From: Shewanella glacialimarina | GTDB taxonomy: Bacteria > Pseudomonadota > Gammaproteobacteria > Enterobacterales > Shewanellaceae | Reading direction: 5' to 3' | Assembly: GCF_020511155.1 (NCBI RefSeq) | Contig: NZ_CP041216.1 | Coordinates: forward strand, 496,001-560,000 | DNA length: 64,000 nt | Shown here: positions 40,719 through 49,048 of the stretch, piece by piece | Position numbering within the stretch: the stretch's first letter is position 1 | Layout of the letters: every line of letters starts with the position of its first letter | Notes under the pieces: generated by a model | Told to the model about the DNA's origin: nothing | Databases searched by the model: none | The model's input: the letters and a program-made list of their open reading frames with translations, nothing else | Made by a program: the position numbers and the translations under genes

Positions 40719-40856
40719 CCTAGTGGTTTGTGACTGATTGGTACATGGTCAAATCTTGGTGTTGTGTTCTCCAAATATAATATTCAAGGCTATGATTTTC
40801 AAAGCTGTAGCGTTCAAGATACTGCTGCGTATCAGCATAAAGCAGGAGTCGCCGTG

Positions 40857-41759
40857 ATGACACAGACAGATTGGCAAGCTAAGTATCGCCAATACTTGAC
40901 CTTTGAGCGTCAGTTATCGGCTTACACTATTCGCAATTATTTTTTTGAACTCAACCGTGCTCAATCCTTATTAGGCGAAGATATTTACTTACATAATGCT
41001 AACCGCGATCAGTTGCAAAGTGTGCTAGCCAAATTGCATCGACAGGGTTTAAGTCCGCGTTCAATTGCATTAAGCTTGTCGGCACAAAAACAATTTTATG
41101 CTTTTTTACTGCGTGAAAATGTTATAGCAATAAATCCTGCTAAAACCCTCAGTGCCCCCAAACAAAATAAGCCATTACCTAAAAATATGGATGTCGATGC
41201 CGTCAGCCATTTACTCGATATTGACGCTGATGATCCGCTGGCTATTCGAGATAAAGCTATTATGGAGTTATTTTATTCCAGCGGGCTTCGTTTAGCCGAA
41301 TTAGCCGCGTTAAATTATGATGACATTCAGTTTGATAACGCAGAAGTTAAGGTCATGGGTAAGGGCAGTAAACAACGGATTGTGCCAATTGGTAAAGTGG
41401 CTATCAATGCGTTAAAAGTATGGTTTACCTGCCGTGAACAAGTGTCTTCTTTACATACGAATGATGCATTGTTTATCAGTAATCAAGGCAAGCGATTATC
41501 GCACCGTAGCATTCAAGCCAGAATGAATAAATGGGGTCAAGAGCAGGCGTTATCGGTTAAAGTGCATCCGCATAAGTTACGCCATTCTTTTGCGACTCAT
41601 ATGCTTGAATCTAGTGCCGACTTACGTGCAGTACAAGAGTTACTGGGCCACGCAAACCTGTCTACAACTCAAATTTATACTAGCTTAGACTTCCAGCATC
41701 TCGCTAAAGTTTACGATGGTGCTCATCCTAGAGCGAAAAAAAATAAGGGCAACTCATAA
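40857..41759 (+). CDS. xerC: Tyrosine recombinase XerC
   Basis: With XerD resolves chromosome dimers at dif. 300 residues from the ATG at 40857, which has AGGAG eight bases upstream and gives the family length. The frame stays open to 40764 but those 31 residues do not look like XerC. An N-terminal SAM-like DNA-binding domain precedes the catalytic domain: Arg in SSGLRLAEL, Lys in [26 protein letters not shown] and the nucleophile Tyr in TQIYTSLD (about residue 274). Its stop overlaps the next start. Confidence 0.97.
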   Translation: MTQTDWQAKYRQYLTFERQLSAYTIRNYFFELNRAQSLLGEDIYLHNANRDQLQSVLAKLHRQGLSPRSIALSLSAQKQFYAFLLRENVIAINPAKTLSAPKQNKPLPKNMDVDAVSHLLDIDADDPLAIRDKAIMELFYSSGLRLAELAALNYDDIQFDNAEVKVMGKGSKQRIVPIGKVAINALKVWFTCREQVSSLHTNDALFISNQGKRLSHRSIQARMNKWGQEQALSVKVHPHKLRHSFATHMLESSADLRAVQELLGHANLSTTQIYTSLDFQHLAKVYDGAHPRAKKNKGNS

Positions 41760-42508
41760 TGGTGCACATGTTAGCGCAGCAAAGCCAAACGGGTATGATT
41801 CAATATCAACGGCTCAAACCTTTTAAAGCCATTAGTTTTGATTTAGATGACACCCTATATGATAATAAACCCATTATCGTTAAGGCTGTTGCGGAGTCAT
41901 TTAGTCTATTACACCGTAAGTACCCTAAATCGTCCCATTGGACCGCAGTTGATTGGCAGCGTTGTAAACTTGCATTGCAAATGCGTCAGCCTGAGTTAGT
42001 GCATGACACCTCAGCGGCGCGCTATGCTATGCTGCGTGAAGGGTTAATTCAGTTGGGTTACAGCGAAATTGAATCCAGCCATGGGGCGCAAGCTGGGTTA
42101 GATTGTTTTCACCACTATCGCAGTGATTTCACCATTGTCCCAGATGTGCTTGCTACGCTTAATACATTAAAACAGCACTTTACTTTAGTGGGTATTACTA
42201 ACGGTAATGTTGATGCTAGCCGTATTGGTTTAGATACTGTCATGCAGTTTGTTTTGCATCCAGGATGTGGCGTTAAAATGAAACCGGCAGGTGATATGTT
42301 TGATTTAGCCTGTAAACAGCTGGCGATAAAACCGTCAGAATTGTTGCATGTTGGCGATCACCCTAACTCAGATATTGTCGGGGCTAAAATGGCCGGATGT
42401 CAGACTGTTTGGCTAAACCCTTGCCAGCAAAAAAGGCATAAAAACCCTGCGAGTTTATTACCCCATATCGCGATTGATCAGTTGTCGTTATTGCTTAACT
42501 TGATTTAG
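41759..42508 (+). CDS. yigB: HAD-family hydrolase, YigB-like
   Basis: 249 residues. HAD motif I is FDLDDTLYDN, motif II is the Thr in VGITNGN, and motif IV is HVGDHPNSDIVGAKMAG. Downstream of xerC this matches YigB, a phosphatase able to act on a riboflavin-pathway phosphate and other sugar phosphates. The start overlaps the xerC stop (TAATG). The last 14 bases overlap the convergent gene at 42495. Confidence 0.88.
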   Translation: MVHMLAQQSQTGMIQYQRLKPFKAISFDLDDTLYDNKPIIVKAVAESFSLLHRKYPKSSHWTAVDWQRCKLALQMRQPELVHDTSAARYAMLREGLIQLGYSEIESSHGAQAGLDCFHHYRSDFTIVPDVLATLNTLKQHFTLVGITNGNVDASRIGLDTVMQFVLHPGCGVKMKPAGDMFDLACKQLAIKPSELLHVGDHPNSDIVGAKMAGCQTVWLNPCQQKRHKNPASLLPHIAIDQLSLLLNLI

Positions 42509-43016
42509 GTTTTAGCACCACACCTGCGCGTTGTTTCATTTGATCAACTTGTTCATGACTGGCATGCATATCGGCATCACCTACTCGGAAATAACTACCA
42601 CCGTAGGGATCTGTGCCGATATAGATAGGTCGAAGCTTGGGATCTACCGCAGGAACATGAATTCGAATCAACTTCTTACCCATAATTTCAATAATTTGTA
42701 CATCAGTAGGTGAGAGGATATTGTGGCTAATTTTTTGCGGGTTATTAAGGATTTGCCAAATTTCACTGAGCATAGGCATAAGGTTAACAATACCCTCGAT
42801 ACTAAACTCTCCATGGTCTTCCTTTACCCCTAGAATAATTTCACCCCCTAAGGTATTGGCAAACGCGCTATAGGTTTCCCACATAACTTCTGGCAATTTT
42901 CCATTACCGTCGCGGCCACCAGCAAGCTTAAATTCTACCTGGGCAGACTCATGAAGATTGGCAATATCATCTAATGCAAAAGTGGGGTAATTATGAGTGC
43001 TCATAGGATTAGTCAA
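42495..43016 (-). CDS. Stand-alone AlbA_2 (Schlafen-like) domain protein
   Basis: 173 residues. It shows the N-terminal AlbA_2 / divergent-AAA4 domain pattern: ESAQVEFKLA, then AFANTLGGEIILGVKE, and a later IHVPAVDPKLRPIYIG with YFRVGD. The longer relatives carry a C-terminal winged-helix or ATPase part that is absent here. Nucleic-acid binding is a family inference; the biological role is unknown. No partner gene is adjacent on the same strand. Confidence 0.75.
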   Translation of the reverse strand: MTNPMSTHNYPTFALDDIANLHESAQVEFKLAGGRDGNGKLPEVMWETYSAFANTLGGEIILGVKEDHGEFSIEGIVNLMPMLSEIWQILNNPQKISHNILSPTDVQIIEIMGKKLIRIHVPAVDPKLRPIYIGTDPYGGSYFRVGDADMHASHEQVDQMKQRAGVVLKPKSS

Positions 43017-43159
43017 TAATTAAGATTCTCAACTTAGCTTATGAATAAATAACTGAAAAAGAAAGCTAAAAGTGGAAACTGGCATAAGAATTTCATCCCA
43101 AAAGCAGCTAAAAGAGCTGTTAGGTAACCTCAATAGCCCCCTAATCTAACGTTAATTCT

Positions 43160-43696
43160 TTATAACCCCAATGCTTTTGGAAATAGTAGATTATTTTCAA
43201 GATGAATATGCATTTGTAAGTCAGCATCAAATTCTGCCAGGGTTTTATAGCAGGTGCGCCATGTGTTACAGGCACCTTCCGGCACTTGATAGTTGCTCGT
43301 TATTTGTCTCAGTTTGATCAGAATGTCAGCGGTATTACCATGTTCATGTTCCATCACATTAATTGGATTACCTATGTGACCAAAACAGCCATTTATCTTT
43401 TCCCCTACACTTAATGAGCGAATAGCAGGAAATAAAATCCGTTCTTCTTTCATTAAATGCGGCATTAACTCAGCTACTAATGAATTTACCCATTGAGCAA
43501 AAGGTAGTATTTCATCATGGTCATCGCCGTGGGCATTGACCATTATCTCGGTATACTCTTGCAACAATGGCGCGGTATTACGCACGTATTTGTGGTGGGT
43601 AGCCTCAATGTAATTAACCAACTCAATCAATGACAATTGATCTAATGCAGCCAGTTGTGCTTGGTGTTCAGACGAGCATGACTCAAGGGTAAACAT
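43160..43696 (-). CDS. Hemerythrin-domain protein, related to RIC/YtfE iron-sulfur repair proteins
   Basis: About 178 residues from the ATG at 43696, which has GGA seven bases upstream. An in-frame GTG at 43768 would add 24 hydrophobic residues. The di-iron hemerythrin ligand pattern is visible: EATHHKYV, HLMKEERILFP, MEHEHGN and MHIHLENNLLFP. The spacing resembles YtfE/ScdA proteins that repair iron centres after nitrosative or oxidative damage. The N-terminal domain of that family with its CC motif is missing. Either this is a short family member or the gene lost its 5' part; it lies beside decayed genes. Confidence 0.75.
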   Translation of the reverse strand: MFTLESCSSEHQAQLAALDQLSLIELVNYIEATHHKYVRNTAPLLQEYTEIMVNAHGDDHDEILPFAQWVNSLVAELMPHLMKEERILFPAIRSLSVGEKINGCFGHIGNPINVMEHEHGNTADILIKLRQITSNYQVPEGACNTWRTCYKTLAEFDADLQMHIHLENNLLFPKALGL

Positions 43697-43808
43697 TGCG
43701 ATTCCAGAAAGGAAAACAGTAAAGCCGAATTCTAAATACGTCTTTAAATGGTGCAAGTTAATCCGCACTGTTCTGCTAGGCTAATCACAACTTATTTGCT
43801 AATGAATG

Positions 43809-44294
43809 TTACAATGTGGCTATTTCAACGATTAGACAGATTTGGTAAGGCGGTTTAGCATCAACTATTTGCGTAATAATTAAGCCAAATCCAAATAAAC
43901 TGCCAGCAATAAATGCAACTAATACATGTAGAAGAGAGGTGGAGTGATTGTATTGACTAATTTAACCTCCAACTATATGACGGCTGACAAACACAACTAT
44001 AGCGGCGACCAACATAAATATTACAGTCGAAGCTATTGAGCGTGCTGACATTCTACCTATACCGCAAATACCGTGGCCACTTTTACAGCCACCGGCTAAA
44101 TAAGCCCCAAATCCCACAAGAAATCCACCCCAAATGGTTAATCCCCAACTGGCATCTAATGTTGTAGGCAGAGTAAAGTTAGCAAAAGGTGCTAATACCC
44201 CTAAAAAAGCCTAACGCCATATTGTATTAGGACTATTGAATTGTAAGGCTCCGCAAATTAAAGCGCTGACAGGGGGAAATTCAGTCATATTCAT
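43809..44294 (-). pseudogene. Decayed YeeE/YedE (DUF395) sulfur-transport gene pair
   Basis: Translation of the minus strand from 44294 to 43962 gives a recognisable YeeE/YedE half: MTEFPPVSAL, then AFLGVLAPFA, VGFGAYLAGGCKSGHGICGI, GRMSARS, FVSRHIVGG. It has an in-frame TAG at 44213-44211 and appears to lack about 25-30 residues of the first membrane helices. After its stop (43962-43964) the start of the usual second half is seen to 43809 (LVAFIAGSLFGFGLIITQIVDA) and then breaks off. This family takes up thiosulfate or related sulfur compounds, often as two adjacent half-size proteins. Here both halves look dead. Confidence 0.8.
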
Positions 44295-44416
44295 TTAAGT
44301 TAATGGTAGAAATGGCAAGTTTATCGTATGGCAAAAATTTACCTAGATATGCTTAATGAGTGATTCATATTAAGCAGGTATAATGCCGCTATTATTGAAT
44401 GCTAAGAGTCATATTG

Positions 44417-44941
44417 ATGAAATTAAGACATGTAGATAAACCGCAATATCGTAAGATGACTAATCAAGTCCAATTTGGTGTTATAGCCATTTTAGCGATT
44501 TCGTCATTAGTCTTTGGTCAAATGTTAATCGCGATATTGAGTTCGGCAACCGTCGTAGCCGGTCAGCCAACTGGCAATTTCTATTTTAATTTTGGCGGGG
44601 TAATTATGGGTCTTATGCTATGCACTTTAGTGGTAAAGCATGGCCGTAAAAAACCTCAGTATGCTGATGTCTATTATGTTTGGCAGCTGAAACAATTACA
44701 GAATAAAATTTATCGTAAGCTTAATGCGATTCAACAAGCCGCAGCTGACAATAATGTTAATGCATTAACTATATTATGTTTTTATTATCAAAGTTTAGCG
44801 ATTGTTTATGAGTTAGATAACAATACCTTAACCATGACCGAAGTGAATCGACAAATCAGCTTATTAGAACAGCAAATCCAAGATAAAAATTTGAGCTGTA
44901 ATGCAGATGATTTCAGCGTAGAACTGTTAGGTGATTTTTAA
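44417..44941 (+). CDS. DUF3087-like inner-membrane protein
   Basis: About 174 residues from the ATG at 44417 with AAGAG upstream; a start at 44399 is possible. There are two membrane helices (FGVIAILAISSLVFGQMLIAIL and FGGVIMGLMLCTLVV), then a cytoplasmic helical part rich in Gln/Asn. It fits the DUF3087 family, whose function is unknown. It is followed by a terminator shared with ohr. Confidence 0.78.
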   Translation: MKLRHVDKPQYRKMTNQVQFGVIAILAISSLVFGQMLIAILSSATVVAGQPTGNFYFNFGGVIMGLMLCTLVVKHGRKKPQYADVYYVWQLKQLQNKIYRKLNAIQQAAADNNVNALTILCFYYQSLAIVYELDNNTLTMTEVNRQISLLEQQIQDKNLSCNADDFSVELLGDF

Positions 44942-44996
44942 TTAGCAGCTTAAGCCGTAAATTTTTTATATCATTGTAGGGTAGGTACATGAATGT

Positions 44997-45030
44997 AAAA
45001 AGCCAAGGTTGACGCCTTGGCTTTTTGTTA
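44997..45030. terminator. Bidirectional rho-independent terminator
   Basis: Perfect 12-bp stem AAAAAGCCAAGG (44997-45008) / CCTTGGCTTTTT (45015-45026) with a 6-base loop. A and T runs lie on the two sides. It serves the convergent DUF3087 gene and ohr. Confidence 0.88.
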
Positions 45031-45060
45031 CTTTTTTTGTTGCGAAATAGTCGATAAAAA

Positions 45061-45483
45061 TTAAATTGCGACGCTATTAACCGTTAGCTTCACATCAATA
45101 TTACCGCGAACCGCATTTGAATATGGACACACTTGATGCGCGGCCTGAACAAGCTTGACGGCGTCATCTTGCGCCAAATCTAACTCAACAGCGAGTGCAA
45201 CCGTTAGCGCGAACCCTTTAGTATCATTTGGACCAATACCCACAGTTGCGGTTGTCGGCGCAGCTTTAATGGCGACTTTCATTTCACGTGCCACGTGTAA
45301 AATGGCGTTTGAGAAACAGGCAGCATAGCCCGCAGCAAATAATTGCTCAGGATTAGTGTGTTCACCACTGCCGCCCATTTCTTTTGGATAGCTCAAACCG
45401 ACATCGAGTTTTTTGTCATCTGTAGTTACTTGACCATTACGACCTGCCAATGCTGTTGCTGAAGTTGTATATAAAGTTGTCAT
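45061..45483 (-). CDS. ohr: Organic hydroperoxide resistance protein Ohr (OsmC family)
   Basis: Thiol peroxidase that reduces organic and fatty-acid hydroperoxides. 140 residues with the two redox cysteines, Cys56 in YAACFSNA and Cys119 in HQVCPYSNAVRGN, and the typical N terminus (LYTTSATALAGRNG). It stands alone behind two OhrR-like operators, so peroxide induction is likely, but no ohrR gene is in this window. Confidence 0.95.
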   Translation of the reverse strand: MTTLYTTSATALAGRNGQVTTDDKKLDVGLSYPKEMGGSGEHTNPEQLFAAGYAACFSNAILHVAREMKVAIKAAPTTATVGIGPNDTKGFALTVALAVELDLAQDDAVKLVQAAHQVCPYSNAVRGNIDVKLTVNSVAI

Positions 45484-45509
45484 AGAAATACCTCTAAAAG
45501 TAAGTTAAT

Positions 45510-45592
45510 TTAAGTTGCGTGCAATTTAATTGCGCTCACTATAAAGGAACGTTTATAAATACGCAACTAAATTGTGTGCAATTTAATTTGGT
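45510..45592 (-). promoter_or_regulatory. OhrR-like operator pair upstream of ohr
   Basis: A GCAATTTAATTGC palindrome at 45521-45533 and a related copy GCAATTTAATTTG at 45579-45591. The second overlaps another dyad, AAATTG-TGTG-CAATTT (45569-45584). The cores resemble the AATT-type inverted repeats bound by OhrR, a MarR-type thiol peroxide sensor. The 58-bp spacing suggests two dimers on the ohr promoter. Confidence 0.65.
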
Positions 45593-45680
45593 TGTTGAGG
45601 TTAGGGCATGGAGATGATCTTGTAATGTGAAACGAGTTCATTCATATTGGATTAACTAAAACGTACATGGAATGTAGCAA

Positions 45681-46865
45681 ATGCTTCTGTTAAATCATTA
45701 TCGGCAATTTAAACATTACTCGATATTGTCTTTATGCTTTTTTTTGATGAGTGCGTGTGCAGTCAACACAGAAAATGCTCATAAATCTTATCACTTACCA
45801 GAATTTAATCATTCCCTCATTCAAAAAAACACTCTATTTAATGTGCCTTCTATCGACAGCTTATCCCGTTTATCAGAAGCGCAGCGACAGGAGTTACAAG
45901 CCTTTATATCAAAAGATGATGTTAAGGATTTACCGAATCGTTTAAAAGTGGCTCATTTTATCAATTACAAAATGGTTAACTTTAATTATGAAGGCCGTAA
46001 TTCTACTAGTAGTGAGTCTTGGGAAAGTAAATCGGGTAATTGCATGGCCTTAGCGCTATTGACCTATTCAATAGCAAAAGAACTAGGCGTCTACCCCGTA
46101 TTTCAAGTGGTTTACGCCTCGCCCGTATTGACCAATATTACTTCAGATCTTTTGGTCACATCCGATCATGTACGTACATTCTTATATGATGAGCAACCCA
46201 ATGGCCACTATTTTAGTGGCAGTACGTCAACCGTAATTGATTACTTTCCTGATAGGTTTGATAGAACGGGTGCCATTGTTTCTCAGAATGAGTTTTTAGC
46301 AATGTTTTACCGAAATTTAGCCGCTGATGCGTTGTTATTGCACAATTATGAACATGCCTTTGTGTTATTAAAACAAGGGTTCACCCTTGCGCCAGAATAT
46401 GAGCCTTTGATCAATATGATGGCAATTGTTCATCGTCGCTTAGGAGATAATGTTACTGCGGAAAAATTATATCGTTATGGTCTCAATGTTGAACCAAGCT
46501 CATTAACAATGCTAAGTAATTATCGCTTATTACTTGAATTACAGGGTCGTAAAGAAGACGTTGCTAGAATAGATCAACAATTATTATCTATTGAGTCAAG
46601 TAATCCTTATCGTTACTACAGTTTGGGTCTTGAAGCATTAGAGTTTGAAGATTATAACAGGACGGTCATTTTTTTAGAGAAATTTATCAAGAGTGCGCCA
46701 TATTTTCATCAAGCATATTTTGCATTAGCTAAAGCTCAGCTAGGTTTAGGTAATACAAAAAAGGCGCATAAAATTTTAATTCAAGCAGTCGAGTTAACCG
46801 ATGTTCCTGAAAATAAAAGATATTATTTAGCAAAATTGGAAGCACTTAATAATCCCCTTCATTAA
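45681..46865 (+). CDS. Lipoprotein with transglutaminase-like core and TPR repeats
   Basis: 394 residues. The lipobox is in FFLMSACAV. Residues ~90-185 carry a transglutaminase/papain-like core: Cys in SGNCMALALLTYSIAKELG and His in SDHVRTFLY. TPR-like helices follow (LLHNYEHAFVLLKQGFTLAP, LGDNVTAEKLYRYGLNVEP, LGLGNTKKAHKILIQAVEL). Proteins of this build may act on, or scaffold, peptidoglycan or envelope proteins; the activity is not known. It is a single gene followed by overlapping hairpins. Confidence 0.72.
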   Translation: MLLLNHYRQFKHYSILSLCFFLMSACAVNTENAHKSYHLPEFNHSLIQKNTLFNVPSIDSLSRLSEAQRQELQAFISKDDVKDLPNRLKVAHFINYKMVNFNYEGRNSTSSESWESKSGNCMALALLTYSIAKELGVYPVFQVVYASPVLTNITSDLLVTSDHVRTFLYDEQPNGHYFSGSTSTVIDYFPDRFDRTGAIVSQNEFLAMFYRNLAADALLLHNYEHAFVLLKQGFTLAPEYEPLINMMAIVHRRLGDNVTAEKLYRYGLNVEPSSLTMLSNYRLLLELQGRKEDVARIDQQLLSIESSNPYRYYSLGLEALEFEDYNRTVIFLEKFIKSAPYFHQAYFALAKAQLGLGNTKKAHKILIQAVELTDVPENKRYYLAKLEALNNPLH

Positions 46866-47090
46866 GTTGTGTTTTACGTTACTGCTTACATCTTTTAAAT
46901 ATCGATCCTTGAGCTAAGGATCAGCATCAAATTAAAACAAATTTGATGCTGATCGGTTGAGTGAATCCCTCTAATATTTCTATATTTTTATCCAATCAGC
47001 TCAATCAATCCTCTTATCTCAACCTTAGTGATGACATTTATGACTCAAAACTTAACTAAAGTTGGATGATAAAGCCTTTATGTAACGATT
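46866..47090. other. Intergenic region with overlapping hairpins
   Basis: The region between the TPR lipoprotein and the phoD Pho box has no gene. It holds a 7-bp-stem hairpin GATCCTT/AAGGATC (46904-46922). A much stronger 15-bp perfect stem, GATCAGCATCAAATT (46919-46933) / AATTTGATGCTGATC (46940-46954), overlaps it. Neither has a T-run, so termination would be factor-dependent, or the structure may protect the 3' end. Confidence 0.6.
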
Positions 47091-47108
47091 TTGTCATGCG
47101 ATTGTCAT
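47091..47108 (+). promoter_or_regulatory. Pho box upstream of phoD
   Basis: Two identical 7-mers TTGTCAT (47091-47097 and 47102-47108) separated by GCGA. This is the 7-4-7 direct-repeat layout of the PhoB box, whose half-site consensus is CTGTCAT. It lies 87 bases before the phoD start, as expected for induction by phosphate starvation. Confidence 0.8.
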
Positions 47109-47194
47109 CCTGTATTCGCACAATAGCCATGCTTGTCTGACCTGTTGCAATGATTAACATGCAGACACCATCATTGACTTAAAAGGAATATCGA

Positions 47195-48955
47195 ATGAAA
47201 ACAGGGTTAAGTCGTCGCGACTTTTTAGCTATGTCAGCCAAAGGCGTTGGCGCGGTTGTTGTGTCATATGGATTAATGGGCTGTAGCAGCGATGACGAAG
47301 AGATCTACTCGGGTCAATTTTTACAAGGCATTGCCAGTGGCGACCCAGCCAAAGATGCAGTGATCTTATGGACCAGGGTCACTCCAGATGTTGAAGCTGA
47401 TATCACAGTGTCATGGGAAGTGGCCTTAGATGCTAATTTTAGCCAAATAGTCACTAATGGAGTAATGAAAACGAATGCTAAACGTGACTATACGGTGAAA
47501 ATTGATGCGGTTGGCCTTGAGGCTGGCAAAGGATACTTTTATCGCTTTAAATCGGGTAAATATGTTTCAGACGTTGGTATGACTAAAACCTTACCAGAAG
47601 GGACTGTTGATTCGGTCAAATTAGCTGTGATGTCATGTGCAAACTACCCTGCGGGCTACTTCAATGTATACGCATTGGCGGCCGAGCGTGATGATTTAGA
47701 TGCGGTTATTCATCTAGGAGATTACTTGTATGAGTACGGTCGTGGTGGGTATGCCAGTCAAGATGCGGCGGCTTTAGGGCGTGAAGTATTACCCGCTGGC
47801 GAATTATTGGTACTCAATGATTATCGCACGCGTTATGCACAATATCGTGGTGATATGAGCTTGCAAAAACTGCACGCTAAAGTCGCTTTTATCACTGTAT
47901 GGGACGATCATGAAGTCGCTAATGACACCTGGATAGAGGGCGCTGAAAACCACAATGACAATGAAGGGGACTTTGATTTACGCAAGCAAGCGGCACTGCA
48001 GGCATATTTTGAATGGCTACCCATTCGTCCTTGGAGTGAAGGAAATCATCAAGAAATATACCGTAGCTTTAACTATGGTGATTTAGTTGATTTGCATATG
48101 TTAGATACTCGATTGCTGGGGCGAGACAAGCAGCTAGATTATGCGGATTACATGGGCCCGGTGACAAAGGCATTTAATAGCGGCGCTTTTTTAGGTGATG
48201 TGACTAACGTTAACCGCACCATGTTAGGCCAATCTCAATTATTATGGTTGCAACAAACCTTGCTTGAATCGACGGCGAAGTGGCAGGTGCTAGGTCAGCA
48301 AGTGTTGATGGGTAAAATGCTACTGCCAGCGGCTATTGCGACTCAACAAATGAGTATTCCTCAATTTGCTCAGCTGGCGACGTTAGCCCAATTAGCCGCG
48401 CGTGCGCAGGCGGGCGATCCGACATTATCTGCGCAAGAGTTAGCTTACTTACAAGCTAATCAAAGTCAGTTAACCCCTGAGGTGCTAGCCTTACTTCAAT
48501 TGCCTTCTATTCCTTATAATTTAGACGCTTGGGACGGATACGCCTATGAGCGAGAAGTTATTCTTGCCACAGCTAAATCGATGCAGCATAACTTAGTGGT
48601 TATTGCTGGTGACACTCACAATGCTTGGGCAAATGAGCTAACTGACAATCAAGGTGAAGTGGTTGGGGTTGAGTTTGCGACCAGTTCAGTATCTTCACCT
48701 GGGTTAGAATACTACTTAGGCCTATCTGATGCTGAAATGCCTGCAACTGAAGCTGCAATAGTGAATCTTATCGCTGATTTAAAATATGCTAATTTGAAAG
48801 ATCGCGGTTACTTATTGCTGACCTTTAGTGCCGAAGAAGCTAATAGTGAGTGGCTATATGTGAATACGATTAAAGATAAATCATTCACCACATTAGTTGA
48901 GCGCTCTGCTTCCGCTAAAGTTAACATCCAACAACCAAAAATCATTTTTGGGTAA
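47195..48955 (+). CDS. phoD: PhoD-family alkaline phosphatase, Tat-exported
   Basis: 586 residues. Twin-arginine signal SRRDFLAMS at residues 6-14, with a possible lipobox Cys at 30 (LMGCSS). PhoD signatures: FLQGIASGDPAKDAVILWTRVTP in the N-terminal domain, then metal-binding HLGDYLYEYG, DDHEVANDTW and IAGDTHNAWANEL. Calcium/iron-dependent phosphomono- and diesterase releasing phosphate from organic esters in the periplasm or at the cell surface. The Pho box upstream supports control by phosphate. Confidence 0.94.
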   Translation: MKTGLSRRDFLAMSAKGVGAVVVSYGLMGCSSDDEEIYSGQFLQGIASGDPAKDAVILWTRVTPDVEADITVSWEVALDANFSQIVTNGVMKTNAKRDYTVKIDAVGLEAGKGYFYRFKSGKYVSDVGMTKTLPEGTVDSVKLAVMSCANYPAGYFNVYALAAERDDLDAVIHLGDYLYEYGRGGYASQDAAALGREVLPAGELLVLNDYRTRYAQYRGDMSLQKLHAKVAFITVWDDHEVANDTWIEGAENHNDNEGDFDLRKQAALQAYFEWLPIRPWSEGNHQEIYRSFNYGDLVDLHMLDTRLLGRDKQLDYADYMGPVTKAFNSGAFLGDVTNVNRTMLGQSQLLWLQQTLLESTAKWQVLGQQVLMGKMLLPAAIATQQMSIPQFAQLATLAQLAARAQAGDPTLSAQELAYLQANQSQLTPEVLALLQLPSIPYNLDAWDGYAYEREVILATAKSMQHNLVVIAGDTHNAWANELTDNQGEVVGVEFATSSVSSPGLEYYLGLSDAEMPATEAAIVNLIADLKYANLKDRGYLLLTFSAEEANSEWLYVNTIKDKSFTTLVERSASAKVNIQQPKIIFG

Positions 48956-49048
48956 CAATGAATCACATCAGCCGATGCCGCAGTGGCATTGGCTGAAGTA
49001 GTCATGGCTATAATCTGATAGTTATAATGTGGTTGCTTACTTTGTTGC

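Noticed and set aside
40764..40856. N-terminal extension of xerC
   Set aside because: The 31 extra residues do not resemble XerC, and the ATG at 40857 has AGGAG at good spacing and yields the family length of about 300 residues.
48969..48993. Imperfect hairpin AGCCGATGCC...GGCATTGGCT after phoD as intrinsic terminator
   Set aside because: The stem has mismatches and no T-run follows on the plus strand. It may help stop transcription between the convergent genes, but the evidence is too weak to list.
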